Shown: positions 15,919-24,996, counted from the first letter of the stretch. The stretch: DNA of 64,000 nt from Marinibacterium sp050389775 (GCF_050389775.1 NZ_CP177144.1:3968001-4032000), one strand, 5' to 3'. The notes: a model not told the origin generated them from the sequence alone. Numbers and translations are program-made.

Positions 15919-16078
15919 CAGGTCGGCGCCTGGCGAGGACAGCGCGCAGCCCGTGGCAGGTTGACGTTTGGGCACGGGCGCGCTGGCGCCGGGCGGAGGG
16001 ACGGTGATGCGGGACAGGACGCGGGGTTGATGCAGGGCGGGAAACGGCGAGAATGGGATAAGCGGAGGGAGAGAGGAC

Positions 16079-16963
16079 ATGCAGACACGGATGTGCCGGC
16101 TGAACGGCGAGGCGTTTCACCTGTGGACCTGGGGCGATCCCGGCCTGCCGCCGCTGCTGATGCTGCATGGCTTTCCCGAATACGGCGGGGCCTGGGCCGA
16201 CCTGGCAACGCGGCTGGCCGACCGGTTCCATTGCGTGGCACCCGACCAGCGGGGTTATGGCCGCAGCTGGTCGCCCGAGGGCGTGGCCCATTACCGGGGG
16301 TCCGAGCTGGTGGCCGACATGGCCGCGCTGGCCGATCAGCTGGGCGCGCCGCTGGCCGTGCTGGGCCATGACTGGGGCGCGGCCGTGGCCTATGGGCTGG
16401 CCATGCGCCATCCCGACAAGGTCTCGCGGCTGATCATTGCCAATGGCGTGCACCCGGTGCCCTTCCAGCGCGAACTGGCCCGGGGCGGGGCCCAGTCGGA
16501 GGCCTCGCAATATATCGACGCCCTGCGCCGGCCGGGGTCTGAGGATCGCCTGGCGGCCAATGATTACGAGAAGCTGCTTGTGCTGTTCTCGGCCCACATG
16601 GACCTGGGCTGGATGGATGACACGCGCCGGGCCGGTTACCTGGCCGCCTGGTCGCAGGGCGGCGGCCGGCTGGGCCGCATGATCGACTGGTACCGGGCCT
16701 CGCCCCTCAGGGTCGCCCGGCCGGGTGAACCGCTGGACGACCTGCCCGCCCTGCCCGTCGACCGGATGCGCATCCAGTGCCCGCACCTGCTGATCTGGGG
16801 CCTCGGCGACACGGCCCTGTTGCCGGTCTCGACCGAGGGGCTGGAAGAGCTCTGCACCGATCTGACCCGGGTCGAGCTGGCCGAGGCCGATCACTGGCTG
16901 TGCCACCAGCAGCCCGGGCAGGTGGCCGGGCTGATCCGCGACTGGATGGCGCAGAAGGCCTGA
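16079..16963 (+). CDS. Alpha/beta hydrolase, epoxide-hydrolase-like
   Basis: Protein of 294 aa in the epoxide hydrolase/haloalkane dehalogenase group. It has the HGFPE oxyanion motif (LLMLHGFPEYGGAW), RGYGRSWSPEG, and an aspartate nucleophile in LGHDWGAAVAYGLA rather than Ser. The histidine in LAEADHWLCHQQP completes a plausible Asp-based triad. Substrate unknown. ATG 16079 follows a strong GGAGGGAGAGAGG. The rest of the upstream gap (15806-16078) holds only the purine-rich element. Confidence 0.85.
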   Translation: MQTRMCRLNGEAFHLWTWGDPGLPPLLMLHGFPEYGGAWADLATRLADRFHCVAPDQRGYGRSWSPEGVAHYRGSELVADMAALADQLGAPLAVLGHDWGAAVAYGLAMRHPDKVSRLIIANGVHPVPFQRELARGGAQSEASQYIDALRRPGSEDRLAANDYEKLLVLFSAHMDLGWMDDTRRAGYLAAWSQGGGRLGRMIDWYRASPLRVARPGEPLDDLPALPVDRMRIQCPHLLIWGLGDTALLPVSTEGLEELCTDLTRVELAEADHWLCHQQPGQVAGLIRDWMAQKA

Positions 16964-17046
16964 CGGGCAGCGGCGATTCCGGGTTTGTTCATGGTTTTGC
17001 GCGAAGCTCGGCCCAATTGATCCGCCGTTCTGCGAAAGCCCTGCCC

Positions 17047-18018
17047 GTGCCGACATTCCCGCTGCGCCTGCTGCCCATCGACAACCTGCTGTCCGATCCC
17101 CTGGCCGACCCGCCCCCGGGAGCTGCGCCCGGGCCGACCCTGTTGCGAATCGCGCCCCAGGCCCGGCTGCACGATATCCGCGTGACCGCCGGGGCCGGGC
17201 CGGGTGACTGGACCGCCGGCGTGCTGGCCGGTGACGTGATGCGGGACGAGGCCGTGCGCTGGCGCGCCGGGTCGCTGGTGCGCCGCGATCACTGGCTGGA
17301 AATGATCGCCCCCGATGGCGCCTGCAGGCCGGTGCGCCTGCTCAGCATCGGCGGAGCGGTGGCCGGGCTGGCCCTGAACGGCGGGTTGCCCGGGCCGGGC
17401 ACGCGGTTGCGCCGGTTGCCGGCCGGGCGCCCCCCGGCGCCGGCCCCCGACGCGCCAGACGCGCCGCAACCGGGGCGGCCCGCCATCGGCTGCCTGCCCG
17501 AGACCTCCATTGCCACGGCCACCGGCGACCGCCCCGTTGCGGCGCTGGTGCCCGGTGACATGGTGTTGACCCGCGACGCCGGGTTCCAGCCCCTGCGCCA
17601 CATGCTGCACCAGGTGCTGTCGCCCGAGGACCTGGCCATACTGCCGGGCCTTCTGCCGATCCGCATCGCGCCGGGCGCGCTTGGCACGGTCAGCCCGCGG
17701 CGGGTCCTGCGCCTGGCCCCACACCAGCGGGTGATGCTGCGCGCCCGGCCGGCCATCCGGCTGTTTGGCCGGGCCGAGGTCCTTGTCGCCGCGCGCCAGC
17801 TCGACGCCCTGCCCGGCGTCACCGTCGAAGACCCGCCCGGGGAACCGCTGTGTTACTTTCAGCCGATCTTTGAGGCGGCCCAGGTCATCTATTGCAACGG
17901 CGCCCCGGCCCTGGCCCCGATGGCCGTCGGTGCCGCCCCGCCGGCGCCGGCCCCGGCTAGGGATCCCGCCGACGAACACGTCCCGCGCAGCCGAAGCCGC
18001 CCGTCCGGCACCGGCTGA
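17047..18018 (+). CDS. Hint (hedgehog/intein-like) domain protein
   Basis: Product of about 323 aa. The C-terminal half is a Hint domain: it opens at CLPETSIATATGDRPVAAL with the catalytic-type Cys, then VPGDMVLTRDAGFQPLRHM, HQRVMLRARPAIRLFG and YFQPIFEAAQVIYCNGAPA. Hint domains autocatalytically cleave or splice proteins. In Rhodobacterales such proteins are often tied to secretion of extracellular proteins; no extein-like flank or partner is visible here. A Pro/Ala-rich linker separates the N-terminal region. The start is uncertain: GTG 17047 is the best placed, with no clear ATG. Confidence 0.75.
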   Translation: MPTFPLRLLPIDNLLSDPLADPPPGAAPGPTLLRIAPQARLHDIRVTAGAGPGDWTAGVLAGDVMRDEAVRWRAGSLVRRDHWLEMIAPDGACRPVRLLSIGGAVAGLALNGGLPGPGTRLRRLPAGRPPAPAPDAPDAPQPGRPAIGCLPETSIATATGDRPVAALVPGDMVLTRDAGFQPLRHMLHQVLSPEDLAILPGLLPIRIAPGALGTVSPRRVLRLAPHQRVMLRARPAIRLFGRAEVLVAARQLDALPGVTVEDPPGEPLCYFQPIFEAAQVIYCNGAPALAPMAVGAAPPAPAPARDPADEHVPRSRSRPSGTG

Positions 18019-18157
18019 TCCGCCCTTTTGCCGCACCCCCGCTGCCCGTTTCCTGGCCCGTCGCGTTTCCGCCGGGGCCGGGTCGGACAATCGCTCTTCC
18101 CCCTCCCTGCGGCTCCTGCAATAATCGCCGTCAATCCAAAGAACACGAGCAGCGGCC

Positions 18158-20110
18158 ATGAACGACCTCCTCTCCGGGGCCTCCTCCGAATACGACGCCT
18201 CTTCCATCGAAGTCCTCGAAGGGCTCGAACCCGTGCGCAAGCGCCCCGGCATGTATATCGGCGGCACCGACGAACGGGCGCTGCACCACATGGCTGCCGA
18301 GATCCTGGACAACTCGATGGACGAGGCCGTCGCCGGCCATGCCAACCGCATCGAGATCGAGCTGATGGCCGATTACGCCCTGTCGGTCCGCGACAACGGC
18401 CGTGGCATCCCCATCGATCCGCATCCGAAATTCCCCGGCAAATCCGCGCTTGAGGTCATCCTGTGCACCCTGCATGCCGGCGGCAAGTTCGGCGGCGACG
18501 CCTATGAGACATCGGGCGGCCTGCACGGTGTCGGCGCCTCGGTGGTCAATGCGCTGTCCGATTCCATGGTCGTCCAGGTCGCCCGCGACAAGCAGCTGTT
18601 CGAACAGCGGTTTTCCCGCGGCAAGCCACTGGGCCCGGTCGAAAAGATCGGCGCCGCGCCCAACCGCCGTGGCACCACGACGATCTTCCACGCCGACGAA
18701 GAGATCTTTGGCCACCACCGGTTCAAGCCGGCGCGGCTGTTCAAGTCGATCCGCTCCAAGGCCTATCTCTTTTCAGGCGTCGAGATCCGCTGGAAATCGG
18801 CCATCGACGATGGCGAGACCCCGACCGAGGCCACCTTCCATTTCCCCGGCGGCCTGGCCGATTACCTGGGCGAGACCCTGAACGGCGCCACGACCTATTC
18901 CGAACGGCCGTTCTCCGGCACCGTGGATTTCCGCGAAAAGTTCAACACGCCGGGCAAGGTCGAATGGGCGATCAACTGGACGCCCTCGCGCGACGGGTTC
19001 ATCCAATCCTACTGCAACACCGTACCCACGCCCGAAGGCGGCACCCACGAAGCCGGTTTCTGGGCCGCGATCCTCAAGGGCATCCGCGCCTATGGCGAGC
19101 TGGCCAACCAGAAGAAGGCCGCCCAGATCACCCGCGACGACCTGGCCACGGGGGGCTGCGCGCTGGTGTCCTGTTTCATCCGCGAGCCGGAATTCGTCGG
19201 TCAGACCAAGGATCGCCTGGCCACGGTCGAGGCGCAGCGGCTGGTCGAAAACGCCGTGCGCGACCATTTCGACAACTGGCTGGCCGCCGATACCAAGTCG
19301 GCGGGCGCGATCCTCGACTTCCTGATCCTGCGCGCCGAGGAACGGCTGCGCCGCAAGCAGGAAAAGGAAACCGCCCGGAAAAGCGCGACCAAGCGGCTGC
19401 GCCTGCCCGGCAAGCTGGTCGATTGTTCGAATTCCGCCCGCGACGGGACCGAGCTCTTCCTTGTCGAGGGCGACAGCGCCGGCGGCTCGGCCAAGATGGC
19501 CCGCAACCGCAAGACCCAGGCGCTGCTGCCGCTGCGCGGCAAGATCCTGAACGTACTCGGCGCGGCGTCGTCCAAGCTTAGCTCGAACGCCGAGATTTCC
19601 GATCTGTCCCAGGCGCTTGGCGTGTCTCTGGGCACGCGGTTCAACGTCGATGACCTGCGCTATGACAAGGTCATCATCATGACCGACGCCGATGTCGACG
19701 GGGCGCATATCGCCTCGCTGCTGATGACCTTCTTCTTCACCCAGATGCGCCCGATGATCGACCATGGCCACCTGTACCTGGCCTGCCCGCCGCTGTTCCG
19801 GCTGACCCAGGGCGCCAAGCGGGTCTATTGCATCGACGAGGCCGAGCGCGACGAATGGCTGGCCAAGGGGCTGGGCGGCAAGGGCAAGATCGACGTCTCG
19901 CGGTTCAAGGGCCTGGGCGAGATGGATGCCAAGGACCTCAAGGAAACCACGATGGACCCGGCCTCGCGCAAGCTGATCCGGGTGACGATCGACGAGGACG
20001 AACCCGGCGAGACGGGCGACCTGGTGGAACGGCTGATGGGCAAGAAGCCCGAGTTGCGGTTCCAGTACATCCAGGAAAACGCGCGTTTCGTTGAAGAGCT
20101 GGATGTGTGA
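18158..20110 (+). CDS. parE: DNA topoisomerase IV subunit B
   Basis: ATPase subunit of topoisomerase IV (650 aa), which with ParC decatenates daughter chromosomes. Visible are the GHKL ATP site (EILDNSMDEA with N52, DNGRGIP, GGLHGVGASVVNALS), the transducer, and the toprim core (LVEGDSAGGSAK, IIMTDADVDGAHIASL). The C-terminal QKxP-like region has GLGEMDAKDLKETTMDP. Length is normal and no GyrB-type insertion is present, supporting ParE over GyrB. A GTAGGATGGGTGC palindrome follows 6 bp after the stop. Confidence 0.95.
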   Translation: MNDLLSGASSEYDASSIEVLEGLEPVRKRPGMYIGGTDERALHHMAAEILDNSMDEAVAGHANRIEIELMADYALSVRDNGRGIPIDPHPKFPGKSALEVILCTLHAGGKFGGDAYETSGGLHGVGASVVNALSDSMVVQVARDKQLFEQRFSRGKPLGPVEKIGAAPNRRGTTTIFHADEEIFGHHRFKPARLFKSIRSKAYLFSGVEIRWKSAIDDGETPTEATFHFPGGLADYLGETLNGATTYSERPFSGTVDFREKFNTPGKVEWAINWTPSRDGFIQSYCNTVPTPEGGTHEAGFWAAILKGIRAYGELANQKKAAQITRDDLATGGCALVSCFIREPEFVGQTKDRLATVEAQRLVENAVRDHFDNWLAADTKSAGAILDFLILRAEERLRRKQEKETARKSATKRLRLPGKLVDCSNSARDGTELFLVEGDSAGGSAKMARNRKTQALLPLRGKILNVLGAASSKLSSNAEISDLSQALGVSLGTRFNVDDLRYDKVIIMTDADVDGAHIASLLMTFFFTQMRPMIDHGHLYLACPPLFRLTQGAKRVYCIDEAERDEWLAKGLGGKGKIDVSRFKGLGEMDAKDLKETTMDPASRKLIRVTIDEDEPGETGDLVERLMGKKPELRFQYIQENARFVEELDV

Positions 20111-20116
20111 TTTCCC

Positions 20117-20144
20117 GTAGGATGGGTGCAAGCACCCATCCTAC
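20117..20144. repeat. GTAGGATGGGTGC palindrome, copy 2 (parE terminator)
   Basis: GTAGGATGGGTGC (20117-20129) / GCACCCATCCTAC (20132-20144), loop AA. The stem is identical to the copy at 14393-14420, and it sits 6 bp after the parE stop, where a terminator is expected. Confidence 0.88.
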
Positions 20145-20175
20145 CCGCGCAAGGGGCTCATCGTGTACCGATGCC

Positions 20176-20219
20176 GCACGAAAATCATGTTGGACCAGAT
20201 GTCCAACCCCGCTTCGTGC
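20176..20219. other. 44-nt hairpin beside the octamer array
   Basis: Outer stem GCACGAA (20176-20182) / TTCGTGC (20213-20219); inner stem GTTGGA (20189-20194) / TCCAAC (20202-20207). The two nested stems make a stable structure in RNA or cruciform form. Function unknown. Confidence 0.55.
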
Positions 20220-20242
20220 CGGAAAATGGCGTCCCGCGCTGT

Positions 20243-20386
20243 CGCCACATCGCCACATCGCCACATCGCCACATCGCCACATCGCCACATCGCCACATCG
20301 CCACATCGCCACATCGCCACATCGCCACATCGCCACATCGCCACATCGCCACATCGCCACATCGCCACATCGCCACATCGCCACAT
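20243..20386. repeat. Eighteen perfect tandem copies of the octamer CGCCACAT
   Basis: Exactly 18 consecutive CGCCACAT units with no mismatch. Perfect identity implies recent expansion or ongoing slippage, so the copy number is probably variable between strains. There are no spacers, so it is not CRISPR. It lies about 140 bp upstream of the gene at 20528 and could alter its promoter spacing. Confidence 0.97.
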
Positions 20387-20527
20387 CGATGAAACGGCGG
20401 CAAACGCGCCCTTGCAAGCCCTTGAAAACACGACATCCGGTTCCGCCCGGAATGTAGAAGATCCGGCCTTGCACCCGGCGTGCCGCAGGGTCACCCTGCC
20501 CCGGACCACAATCGTCAAAGGTGCTTC

Positions 20528-21028
20528 ATGATCCGCTTGCCCGCCCTCGTCCTCTGCCTGGCCGTCGCACTGCCCGCCGCAGCCCAGCAAACCACTCCGA
20601 CCGAGCCCAACGCCGTGCCCGACACCGCAACCGAGACGGCCCCCGATCCCCGCGCCAACCCGATCATCCAGCAGATGCAAATCTTCGTCGACGCCTACAA
20701 TTCCGCCGACGCCACGGCCATCGCCGCGCTCTACACCCCGGATGCCGCGCTGCTGCCGCCGCAATCCGCGCCACTGGTCGGCCCCGAGGCCATCGCCGCC
20801 CATTATGCCGCCGCCTTCGAAAACGGCGCGTCCAACCTGCGGGCCGAAGTCCAGGAAATCCGCCAGCATGGCGACACGGCGGCCGTGGAGATCGGTGAAA
20901 CCCTTGTCGACCTCGGCGACCGCACCATCCGCGGCCGTTACATCCACGTCTGGCAACTCACGCCCGACACCGGTTGGCAGCTATCGCGCGATTTCTACCA
21001 TGTCCTGGCCGTCGGCACGCCCGAATAG
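20528..21028 (+). CDS. Secreted SnoaL/DUF4440-like protein
   Basis: Product of 166 aa with a signal peptide (LPALVLCLAVALPAAAQQ) and a SnoaL/NTF2-like cone fold: IQQMQIFVDAYNSADATAIA, LYTPDAALLPPQS, GPEAIAAHYAAAFENGA and RGRYIHVWQ. Members of this group (SgcJ/EcaC, YybH types) lack an agreed function; the pocket suggests small-molecule binding. ATG 20528 places the signal peptide at the N-terminus. The octamer array ends 141 bp upstream. Confidence 0.75.
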   Translation: MIRLPALVLCLAVALPAAAQQTTPTEPNAVPDTATETAPDPRANPIIQQMQIFVDAYNSADATAIAALYTPDAALLPPQSAPLVGPEAIAAHYAAAFENGASNLRAEVQEIRQHGDTAAVEIGETLVDLGDRTIRGRYIHVWQLTPDTGWQLSRDFYHVLAVGTPE

Positions 21029-21090
21029 CCCACCACCAAAAAGGGCGGCGCCCACCGGACCCGCCCCTCTTGCTCAACGATGGTCGCGGC

Positions 21091-21660
21091 TTACTTGTAG
21101 CCGAAGGCCGAATTGGGCACTGCGCCCTTTTGTCCCGACGGGGTCGTCCACTCCATTTCCAGGCAGGAGGTCGACAGCCGCTGGAACCACAGGCCCGTCA
21201 GCTGGTACCAGCCCGCCTGCGGTACGGTCACCTTCTTGTTGCCCGTCGAGGAACACGGGGTGCGGTCGGTTTCATAGCCCACACGCTGCCCGCCGATCCG
21301 CATGTCGAGCCCGTCATTGGTGTAGAATTTCAGCGAATAGACCCCGGCCTCGTCGAACCGGATATAGCCGTTGATCGCCGCCGCCACGGATGTCTTTTGC
21401 TTGGACGTCAGCGCATTGGCCAGCGCACCGCGGTCGGGATAGGTCAGACCGGTCAGCGGCGTGCCCCGTTCCGGCGCCGAGGCCAGCGCGTTCTTGGCCT
21501 GGGCCAGCGTCTTGATGTCGACCGGGTAGGCATAGGTCACCCCCAGCCCCTGTTTGAGCCCGGACGGCTGCGGATTGGCCGGGGTCAGCGTGACCTGGGC
21601 CATGGCGCTTGTCACCATCACACCAAGCGCCGCGACCGCGCCGAGCAGCGTCTTCTTCAT
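21091..21660 (-). CDS. Secreted PA14-like domain protein
   Basis: Product of 189 aa. Signal peptide MKKTLLGAVAALGVMVTSAMA, then a stretch with PA14-type beta features: INGYIRFDEAGVYSLKFYTN, DGLDMRIGGQRVG, and QAGWYQLTGLWFQR. PA14 domains usually bind glycans. Two cysteines (TPCSST, TSCLEME) may pair. ATG 21660 gives the classical signal peptide; an upstream start at 21693 adds only 11 residues. It faces divergently from the next gene. Confidence 0.65.
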   Translation of the reverse strand: MKKTLLGAVAALGVMVTSAMAQVTLTPANPQPSGLKQGLGVTYAYPVDIKTLAQAKNALASAPERGTPLTGLTYPDRGALANALTSKQKTSVAAAINGYIRFDEAGVYSLKFYTNDGLDMRIGGQRVGYETDRTPCSSTGNKKVTVPQAGWYQLTGLWFQRLSTSCLEMEWTTPSGQKGAVPNSAFGYK

Positions 21661-21851
21661 CTTCAATCCCCCTTCGGACAGACGGGCCGCCATTGGCCCG
21701 CGATACTCGCGCGAAGCCTATGTGCCCCATCTGCAGGCGGCAAGTCCGCCGTTGACCCGCAACGACCAAACAGCCCCTTCGGAGCGTCCCTGGCCGGTCG
21801 ACCTGCCCGAAAAGGCTGGTTAATCTGGCGGAAAGTTTCGAGTGTGTCCCA

Positions 21852-22628
21852 ATGAATTTTCCGATCCGTTACTTTCGATCCGTGCTGGCTCCTAACGACA
21901 AGCCCTGCGCCCCCGTGCGCAGGCCCAACCACCGTGCGAACCGCGCGCTTCGCGCCCTGCTCGTCGCGCTGCTGTGCCTGGCGGCGGCCTGCGGGCGCCC
22001 CATGACCCAGACCGAGATCGCCTTTTCCCAGGGCCTGCATGGCGACACGCTGGACACCGGGCGCGTGCGGCTGGTGCGCGGCGCTTTGGTCGGCAGCGTC
22101 ACCTTCATGCGCAAGCCCCGCCCCCGGGAGACCTGCCGGGAACGCATCCTTCCCCCGGCCAAGGAAGAAATGGTCACCGTCAGCCCGGCAGCCGTGGCCC
22201 TGTTCAACCGGATCTTCTTTACCCATGACTGGTACCTCGACGATTACCTCACCGGCTATCCCGACCAGTTGCACATCGTCGAGGCCATGCTGCTGGCCCA
22301 CGAGCTGACCCATGCCTGGCAATGGCAGAACAGGGAGGTCACCGGCTATCACCCTCTGCGCGCCGCCGCCGAGCACCAGTCAAGCGATGACCCCTATCTC
22401 TTCGACGTCGAAACTAGCGCCGATTTCCTAAGCTATGGTTACGAACAGCAGGGCACGATCGTCGAGGAATATGTCTGCTGTCGCGCGTTGGCGCCCGAGG
22501 CGCCGCGGACCGAGCGGCTGCATGGAATGCTGGCCCGCGTGTTCGACATCAGCGATCTGCCGAAGGCCCGCGAAAGCGATGTCTACCTGCCCTGGCCGGG
22601 GGCCGAATTGAAGGGCATCTGCGGCTGA
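21852..22628 (+). CDS. Lipoprotein with HExxH zincin motif
   Basis: Product of up to 258 aa. A hydrophobic segment ends in lipobox LAAAC (Cys47 from ATG 21852). GTG 21915 would give a more usual 25-residue lead and may be the true start. The mature protein contains HELTH (150-154) in the context LLAHELTHAWQWQN, the zinc-protease pattern also seen in DUF4157-like proteins. Acidic residues downstream (ETSADF, VEEYVCC) could supply the third ligand. Proteolytic activity is not shown; many such proteins are structural. A periplasmic, membrane-anchored location is inferred. Confidence 0.65.
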   Translation: MNFPIRYFRSVLAPNDKPCAPVRRPNHRANRALRALLVALLCLAAACGRPMTQTEIAFSQGLHGDTLDTGRVRLVRGALVGSVTFMRKPRPRETCRERILPPAKEEMVTVSPAAVALFNRIFFTHDWYLDDYLTGYPDQLHIVEAMLLAHELTHAWQWQNREVTGYHPLRAAAEHQSSDDPYLFDVETSADFLSYGYEQQGTIVEEYVCCRALAPEAPRTERLHGMLARVFDISDLPKARESDVYLPWPGAELKGICG

Positions 22629-22784
22629 CGCCAAAACCTGCCGATCAGGCGGAATATCGGAAAATTGGAATCATCCGACGAAAATCCGCCCAATCACCGC
22701 AGAAAAATACGCGAAACTGACAAGCTCCTAACACTACCCATCAAGGGAACAGGGTGTCAGGAGAGTGTCAGGAACGGCCGCAGG

Positions 22785-23462
22785 TCACCCCTCCAGCCGC
22801 CCTTGCGACAGGCGCACGGTGCGGTCCATGCGGGCGGCCAGTTCGGGGTTGTGCGTGGCAACCAGCGCGGCCAGCCCGGCCTCTCTCACGAGGGTCATGA
22901 GCGCTCCGAAAACCTGTTCCGACGTGTCGGGATCAAGGTTGCCCGTCGGCTCATCGGCCAACAACAGGCCCGGCCCGTTAGCCAGCGCCCGGCAGAAGGC
23001 CACCCGCTGCTGTTCGCCTCCCGACAGCGCGGCCGGCCGGTGATCGGCCCGCGGGCCAAGCCCGACGGTTTCCAGCAGATCGATCGCCCGCTTGCGCGCG
23101 GCGGCATCGGACACGCCATTGGCCAGCTGCGGCAGCACGATGTTTTCCAGCGCGGTGAACTCGGGCAGTAAGTGGTGGAATTGATAGACAAAACCGATGT
23201 CTTGCCGCCGCAGGCCGGTGCGCGCGCGATCGTCCAGACCGGTGGCAGCCCGGCCCGACACCGCAACCTCGCCGGCATCGGGCTGGTCCAGCAGACCGGC
23301 GATATGCAGCAGGGTCGACTTGCCCGCGCCCGACGGCGCGACAAGGGCCACGGCCTCGCCCGACCGCACGTTCAGGTCAAGCCCGTCGAGCACGCGGATC
23401 TCGCCCGGCTGGCCCTTCTTGTAGATCTTGACCAGGCCGGTCAGCGTCAGGACATCATTCAT
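22785..23462 (-). CDS. lolD: Lipoprotein-releasing ABC transporter ATPase LolD
   Basis: ATPase of the LolCDE complex, which extracts outer-membrane lipoproteins from the inner membrane for hand-over to LolA. The 225-aa protein has Walker A VAPSGAGKST, Q-loop FVYQFHHLLPEF, signature LSGGEQQR, and Walker B LLLADEPTGNLD. The first codons overlap the lolC stop by 8 bp, so the two genes are translationally coupled. Gene order lolC-lolD follows the usual alphaproteobacterial arrangement. Confidence 0.93.
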   Translation of the reverse strand: MNDVLTLTGLVKIYKKGQPGEIRVLDGLDLNVRSGEAVALVAPSGAGKSTLLHIAGLLDQPDAGEVAVSGRAATGLDDRARTGLRRQDIGFVYQFHHLLPEFTALENIVLPQLANGVSDAAARKRAIDLLETVGLGPRADHRPAALSGGEQQRVAFCRALANGPGLLLADEPTGNLDPDTSEQVFGALMTLVREAGLAALVATHNPELAARMDRTVRLSQGRLEG

Positions 23463-24741
23463 AGCGCAGGGCCTCCACCGGGTTCAGCCGGGCGGCGCGA
23501 CGCGCCGGGAAAATCGTCACGACAAAGGACAGGCCCAGCGACAGGATGATCGCCTTGGCCACGTCTTCGGGCCGCAATTCCGCCGGCAAGGCATAGATGC
23601 CCCGTATCGCCGGATCCCAGACACCGCCGCCCATCACCATGTTCACGAAGGAGAAAATCGGATCTATGTAGATCGCGAAAAGGCAGCCCAGCACCACGCC
23701 GGCCACTGTGCCGATCACCCCGGTCAGCGCACCGCAGATGAAGAACACCCGCAGGATCGAGCCTTCGCTCAGCCCAATGGTGCGCAGGATGCCGATGTCG
23801 CGGCTCTTGTTCTTGACCAGCATGATCAGCCCCGACACGATGTTCATCGCGGCAATCAGCACGAGGATCGACAGGATGATGAACATCACGTTGTCCTCGA
23901 CCTCGAGCGCGCGTAGAAAGCCCCCGGAGGCATCGCGCCATGTCCAGATCAGCGCCCGCTGCCCGGCTGCGTCCAACAGCGCAGGCCCCATCCGATCCAC
24001 CCCTTCGGGATCTTCGACCATCACTTCAATTTCGTCCGCCAAACCTTCGCGGTTGAAGAAGATTTGCGCCTCGGACAGGGGCATGTAGACGCGCGTCCGG
24101 TCGATGTCGTAACGCCCCGCGCTGAAGACATAAACCACCTCGTAGGCATTCGACCGCGGCGAGGTGCCAAGCGGCGTCTTGACTCCGTCGGGCGAGATCA
24201 GCCGCACCCGGTCGCCCACGCCCGCGCCAATCTCGCGCGCCACGCCCGACCCGATGGCAATGCCCTGCGACAGCCGCGACGGATCGCCGTTGCCGGTCTC
24301 GGGATTGATGATGCCCGGCAGGTCGGCCAGGTCCTCGGGCGTGATGCCAAAGACCTCGACCCCGGCGTTGCGCCCGCGATTGGCAGCCAGCACCTGGGCC
24401 TTGACCAGCGGCGCGGCCCGCACGACGCCCGGCACCTCGGCAATGCGCGCGGCCATGGCATCGTAATCGGAAATCGTGCGATCCAGCTGGCCGGTCTCGG
24501 TCGTTTCGGCCATCTGGTAGATCGTCACATGGGCATTGGCCCCCAGGATGGTATCGACGAATTCGCTGCGAAAGCCCGACCGCACGGCCAGCGTGGCAAT
24601 CAGCGCAAAGACCGCCAGGGTGATGCCGATCAGGCTGATCCAGGTCATCACCGCCACGCCCCCTTCGGACCGCCGGGCCTGCAAGTAGCGCCGGGCGATC
24701 ATCCATTCGAAACGGGAAAACGGCATCGGGGATCTGGCCAT
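23455..24741 (-). CDS. lolC: Lipoprotein-releasing ABC transporter permease LolC/E
   Basis: Inner-membrane permease of 428 aa with the LolC/E/MacB topology. It has one N-terminal helix (MTWISLIGITLAVFALIATL), a large periplasmic domain of about 220 residues, then three helices (VMFIILSILVLIAAMNIVSG, VFFICGALTGVIGTVAG, AIILSLGLSFVVTIFPA). The C-terminal signature FPARRAARLNPVEALRYE is present. Alphaproteobacteria usually have a single hybrid permease (LolF-like) forming a homodimer; no second permease gene is nearby. Confidence 0.92.
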   Translation of the reverse strand: MARSPMPFSRFEWMIARRYLQARRSEGGVAVMTWISLIGITLAVFALIATLAVRSGFRSEFVDTILGANAHVTIYQMAETTETGQLDRTISDYDAMAARIAEVPGVVRAAPLVKAQVLAANRGRNAGVEVFGITPEDLADLPGIINPETGNGDPSRLSQGIAIGSGVAREIGAGVGDRVRLISPDGVKTPLGTSPRSNAYEVVYVFSAGRYDIDRTRVYMPLSEAQIFFNREGLADEIEVMVEDPEGVDRMGPALLDAAGQRALIWTWRDASGGFLRALEVEDNVMFIILSILVLIAAMNIVSGLIMLVKNKSRDIGILRTIGLSEGSILRVFFICGALTGVIGTVAGVVLGCLFAIYIDPIFSFVNMVMGGGVWDPAIRGIYALPAELRPEDVAKAIILSLGLSFVVTIFPARRAARLNPVEALRYE

Positions 24742-24996
24742 CGGCGGCTCCTGCTGAAAGTCGCCGGGACCGTGGGGGCTGGCGCCGGCGGGGTCAAGCC
24801 ACTTGCTGGGCTGGGGAATTTTCGGCGGAAAACAGGTGGGAACCCGTCGGGGCCGGTTAGAGTTTTATTAAACAAATTTACCAAATGAGAGGTATTTCAC
24901 AGACATGGCCCGCCCGGCACCGCATCATTTCCTTAATTCGCCCCGACGATCATTTCACGCGACGGGGCTTCGTCGCGCCAGCAAAGGAAAGATGCC

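Larger units (their letters stand above)
20111..20527. other. Repeat-rich gene-free stretch after parE
   Basis: A 417-bp gap holding, in order, a palindrome (20117-20144), a 44-nt hairpin (20176-20219), an 18-copy octamer array (20243-20386) and the leader of the next gene. The array is open in all six frames simply because the octamer has no stop codon. The frames show no gene-like composition, so I call no coding region here. Confidence 0.75.

Noticed and set aside
20243..20386. CRISPR array
   Set aside because: The octamers are directly contiguous with no spacers, and no cas gene is in the window.
20107..20956. Repeat proteins read through the octamer array (RHIATSPH type on the plus strand, MWRCGDVA type on the minus strand)
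   Set aside because: The frames are open only because the octamer has no stop in any frame; flanking parts are antisense to real genes or noise.
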